Source: Rhizobium sp. Leaf306
GTDB taxonomy: Bacteria; Pseudomonadota; Alphaproteobacteria; Rhizobiales; Rhizobiaceae
Assembly: GCF_001423425.1 (NCBI RefSeq)
Contig: NZ_LMNX01000001.1
Coordinates: 1,355,001 to 1,419,000 of the forward strand
Length of the DNA: 64,000 nt
Direction: 5' to 3'
The notes beneath the pieces are model-generated. The model was not told the origin of the DNA. It made no database searches and worked only from the letters and a program-made list of their open reading frames with translations. Positions 63,677 through 64,000 of the stretch are shown here, in pieces. A program made the position numbers and the translations under genes. Positions within the stretch are counted from its first letter, which is position 1, and each line of letters starts with the position of its first letter.

Positions 63677-64000
63677 ATGATCCGCATCGATATGATCGCG
63701 GCGCGTTTCTTTGCGCTGCTCGCTATTTTGTTCGTTCTCGCAAACACGCTGCAGCCGGCGCATGCGCAGGAGGCTGCGCCCGTCGTCGCCACGTCCTCTG
63801 TCTGGTTCGACCTTTGGGCGATCGTTCAGCCGCTTGTCGTGCTTCTCGGCTCGATCGTGGGGCCCGTGCTGATCACGTGGATCTCGGCGCGTCTGATCTC
63901 GTTACTTAAGGTAGCTGACGAAAAGCAGCAGCTCGACATTCAAGCGAAACTTCGCCAAGGCCTTCACGACTCGGCCGCCAACGCTCTGAAGTTTGCACTT
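63677..64000 (+). CDS. Holin-like membrane protein, cut by the window end
   Basis: At least 108 residues from an ATG preceded by AAGGAA. A signal-like helix (MIRIDMIAARFFALLAILFV, then AHAQEAAP as a possible cleavage site) is followed by a second membrane helix (IVQPLVVLLGSIVGPVLITW) and a charged helix (KVADEKQQLDIQAKLRQGLH). The topology fits an LLH-type or signal-arrest holin working with the endolysin upstream. Truncated, so the family is not certain. Confidence 0.65.
   Translation, partial: MIRIDMIAARFFALLAILFVLANTLQPAHAQEAAPVVATSSVWFDLWAIVQPLVVLLGSIVGPVLITWISARLISLLKVADEKQQLDIQAKLRQGLHDSAANALKFAL

Larger units (their letters stand above)
28960..64000. mobile_element. Temperate siphovirus prophage integrated at tRNA-Leu, right end outside window
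   Basis: A continuous phage genome follows the tRNA: integrase, immunity genes, replication, HNH, terminases, HK97-type head, siphovirus tail, lysis. No second copy of the tRNA 3' end was seen before base 64000 and the last gene is cut, so attR lies beyond. Structural genes look intact apart from a frame break in the small terminase, so it may be inducible. The left boundary is approximate. Confidence 0.95.

Noticed and set aside
29013..64000. attR (second copy of the tRNA-Leu 3' end) inside the window
   Set aside because: No repeat of the tRNA 3' end was found by eye; the prophage continues past the right edge.

Overview
The window looks like a chromosomal segment of an alphaproteobacterium of the Rhizobiaceae (Rhizobium / Agrobacterium / Neorhizobium type). 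This rests on the high GC content, the gene order lysC - ptsP - prfA - prmC - DUF4167 - clpB, the ubiG, argJ, parvulin and secA neighbourhood, and an Flp pilin. The genus assignment is inference; no database was searched.

Bases 1 to about 28.9 kb are ordinary host chromosome. In order they hold a peptidoglycan metallopeptidase cut by the window edge, clpB with a good sigma32-type promoter, a DUF4167 protein, prmC, prfA, ptsP (EI-Ntr), lysC, an Arg/Asp/Pro-repeat SH3 protein, ubiG, a membrane acyltransferase, an odd tRNA-like gene (15383-15456), DUF1178, a nitrilase-family hydrolase, grxC, comF, a methyltransferase, a 57-residue Flp pilin, mutT, a GNAT enzyme, argJ, a parvulin isomerase, secA, an envelope polysaccharide flippase, a GNAT/BioF2-type protein and tRNA-Leu(CAA).

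From tRNA-Leu (28928-29012) to the right edge the sequence is one temperate siphovirus prophage, at least 35 kb long, whose far end lies outside the window. Its left arm runs leftward: integrase, an AlpA/Xis-like factor, a 33-residue membrane peptide, a PP-loop (PAPS-reductase-like) ATPase, an HNH nuclease and several small proteins. A lambda-like immunity region follows: an S24-type repressor, a Cro-like gene, six 15-bp operators in two clusters, and two strong hairpins after cro. Rightward comes a tightly overlapping regulatory and replication operon with an orphan adenine methyltransferase and a replication-initiator-like protein. The linker-coding part of that initiator gene carries three near-identical 15-bp direct repeats next to an AT-richer stretch, resembling a lambda-type origin.

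A NusG/RfaH-type protein sits where lambda has Q. It is followed by a structured leader and an intrinsic terminator just before the late operon. The late genes are HNH, a frame-interrupted small terminase subunit, large terminase, portal, ClpP-like protease, HK97-fold capsid, connectors, tail tube, a tail chaperone pair that appears to use a -1 frameshift, a tape measure with a VanY-type peptidase, tail tip genes, a J-like protein with nine 37-residue repeats, tail fibre, endolysin and a holin-like protein cut by the window edge.

The most interesting points are: the NusG-like antiterminator paired with its terminator leader; a reverse-strand membrane gene between the tail chaperones and the tape measure, the position in which phage HK97 carries its superinfection-exclusion gene gp15; the A9-run frameshift in the small terminase; the candidate intragenic origin; and the tRNA-like gene with an abnormal anticodon arm.
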